Part shown: positions 63,909 through 64,000 of the stretch, one piece after another
Position numbering within the stretch: the first letter of the stretch is position 1
How the letters are laid out: each line of letters begins with the position of its first letter
From: Pacificibacter marinus
Lineage (GTDB): Bacteria; Pseudomonadota; Alphaproteobacteria; Rhodobacterales; Rhodobacteraceae
DNA: 64,000 bases
Direction: 5' to 3'
Assembly (NCBI RefSeq): GCF_900109555.1
Contig: NZ_FNZV01000002.1
Coordinates: 62,001-126,000 of the forward strand
Notes under the pieces: generated by a model
What the model saw: the letters and a program-made list of their open reading frames with translations, nothing else
What the model was told of the DNA's origin: nothing
The model's database searches: none
Translations under genes and position numbers: made by a program

Positions 63909-64000
63909 TCATGATTTGAGGATGGATGTTCCTGCGTATTCTGCTGTAGCGCCGAGTTCTTCTTCGATGCGGATCAGCTGGTTGTATTTCGCCATACGGT
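63909..64000 (-). CDS. eno: Enolase, C-terminal end (cut by window)
   Basis: Read on the minus strand, the last 92 bases give RMAKYNQLIRIEEELG, ATAEYAGTSILKS and a stop at 63909-63911. This is the invariant C-terminal helix of enolase. The rest lies beyond the window. It continues the glycolytic theme of the neighbouring aldolase, pgk and PDH genes. Confidence 0.85.
   Translation of the reverse strand, partial: RMAKYNQLIRIEEELGATAEYAGTSILKS

Noticed and set aside
1-64000. tRNA genes, rRNA genes, CRISPR arrays, intact insertion sequences
   Set aside because: Gaps were scanned for T-arm sequences, regularly spaced repeats and transposase motifs; none was found.

Overview
The window comes from a Roseobacter-type member of the Rhodobacteraceae (marine Alphaproteobacteria). 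The clearest evidence is a co-directional, RcGTA-type gene transfer agent cluster (36.8-51.8 kb) followed by cysE, as in Rhodobacter capsulatus. A dicistronic E1-beta/lipoyl pyruvate dehydrogenase operon beside ftsB, fructose-bisphosphate aldolase and pgk, and TTT and CUT1 transporters, also fit this family. The call rests on gene content and order read by eye, not on a database search.

Layout. 0-3.9 kb: the 3' end of a catabolic operon (TTT-type solute-binding protein, YCII protein, a broken aldehyde dehydrogenase, NIPSNAP protein, CaiB/BaiF CoA-transferase, crotonase-fold enzyme). 3.9-8.9 kb: an AT-richer, probably transferred surface-sugar island with a dTDP-sugar ketoisomerase, two family 2 glycosyltransferases, a deleted acetyltransferase and a DegT-type aminotransferase; this points to a 3-amino-3,6-dideoxyhexose route whose local acetylation step is lost. 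9-18.3 kb: a TetR/DUF2306 divergent pair with two operator-like palindromes, a decayed membrane protein next to a ClpP-fold protein, and a DeoR-controlled CUT1 ABC sugar importer led by a SLOG/LOG-like protein. Behind the importer lies the wreck of a phosphopentomutase (deoB) gene. 18.3-24.3 kb: a large Na+/H+ antiporter with a cyclic-nucleotide-binding tail, a FetA/FrpB-like TonB receptor, a MarR regulator, and a short ghost of two phage head-completion genes.

24.4-36.5 kb is a housekeeping block: trigger factor, a lytic transglycosylase lipoprotein, rpsF-rpsR-rplI, fabD-fabG-acpP-fabF-mltG, a PilZ-domain membrane protein, an APC-like membrane protein and a voltage-gated-type ion channel. 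36.8-51.8 kb holds the gene transfer agent: terminase small and large subunits, portal, protease, capsid, head-tail completion proteins, tail tube, chaperones, short tape measure, distal tail, hub, peptidase, megatron and a DUF2793 protein. Nothing corresponding to gene 3.5 lies between portal and protease, and two intergenic gaps in the cluster contain long nested hairpins. 52-64 kb is central metabolism: cysE, the pyruvate dehydrogenase E1-alpha/E1-beta/E2 operon, ftsB, class I fructose-bisphosphate aldolase, pgk, two tandem cyclophilins (one cytosolic, one exported), tyrS, anmK and the 3' end of enolase.

The main unexplained items are the cluster of decayed genes between 1 and 24.3 kb, the structured gaps of the GTA cluster, three CGCTAAC boxes spaced exactly 21 bp apart upstream of the aldolase gene, and a 10-bp-arm palindrome upstream of pdhA. 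I found no tRNA, rRNA, CRISPR array or intact insertion sequence.
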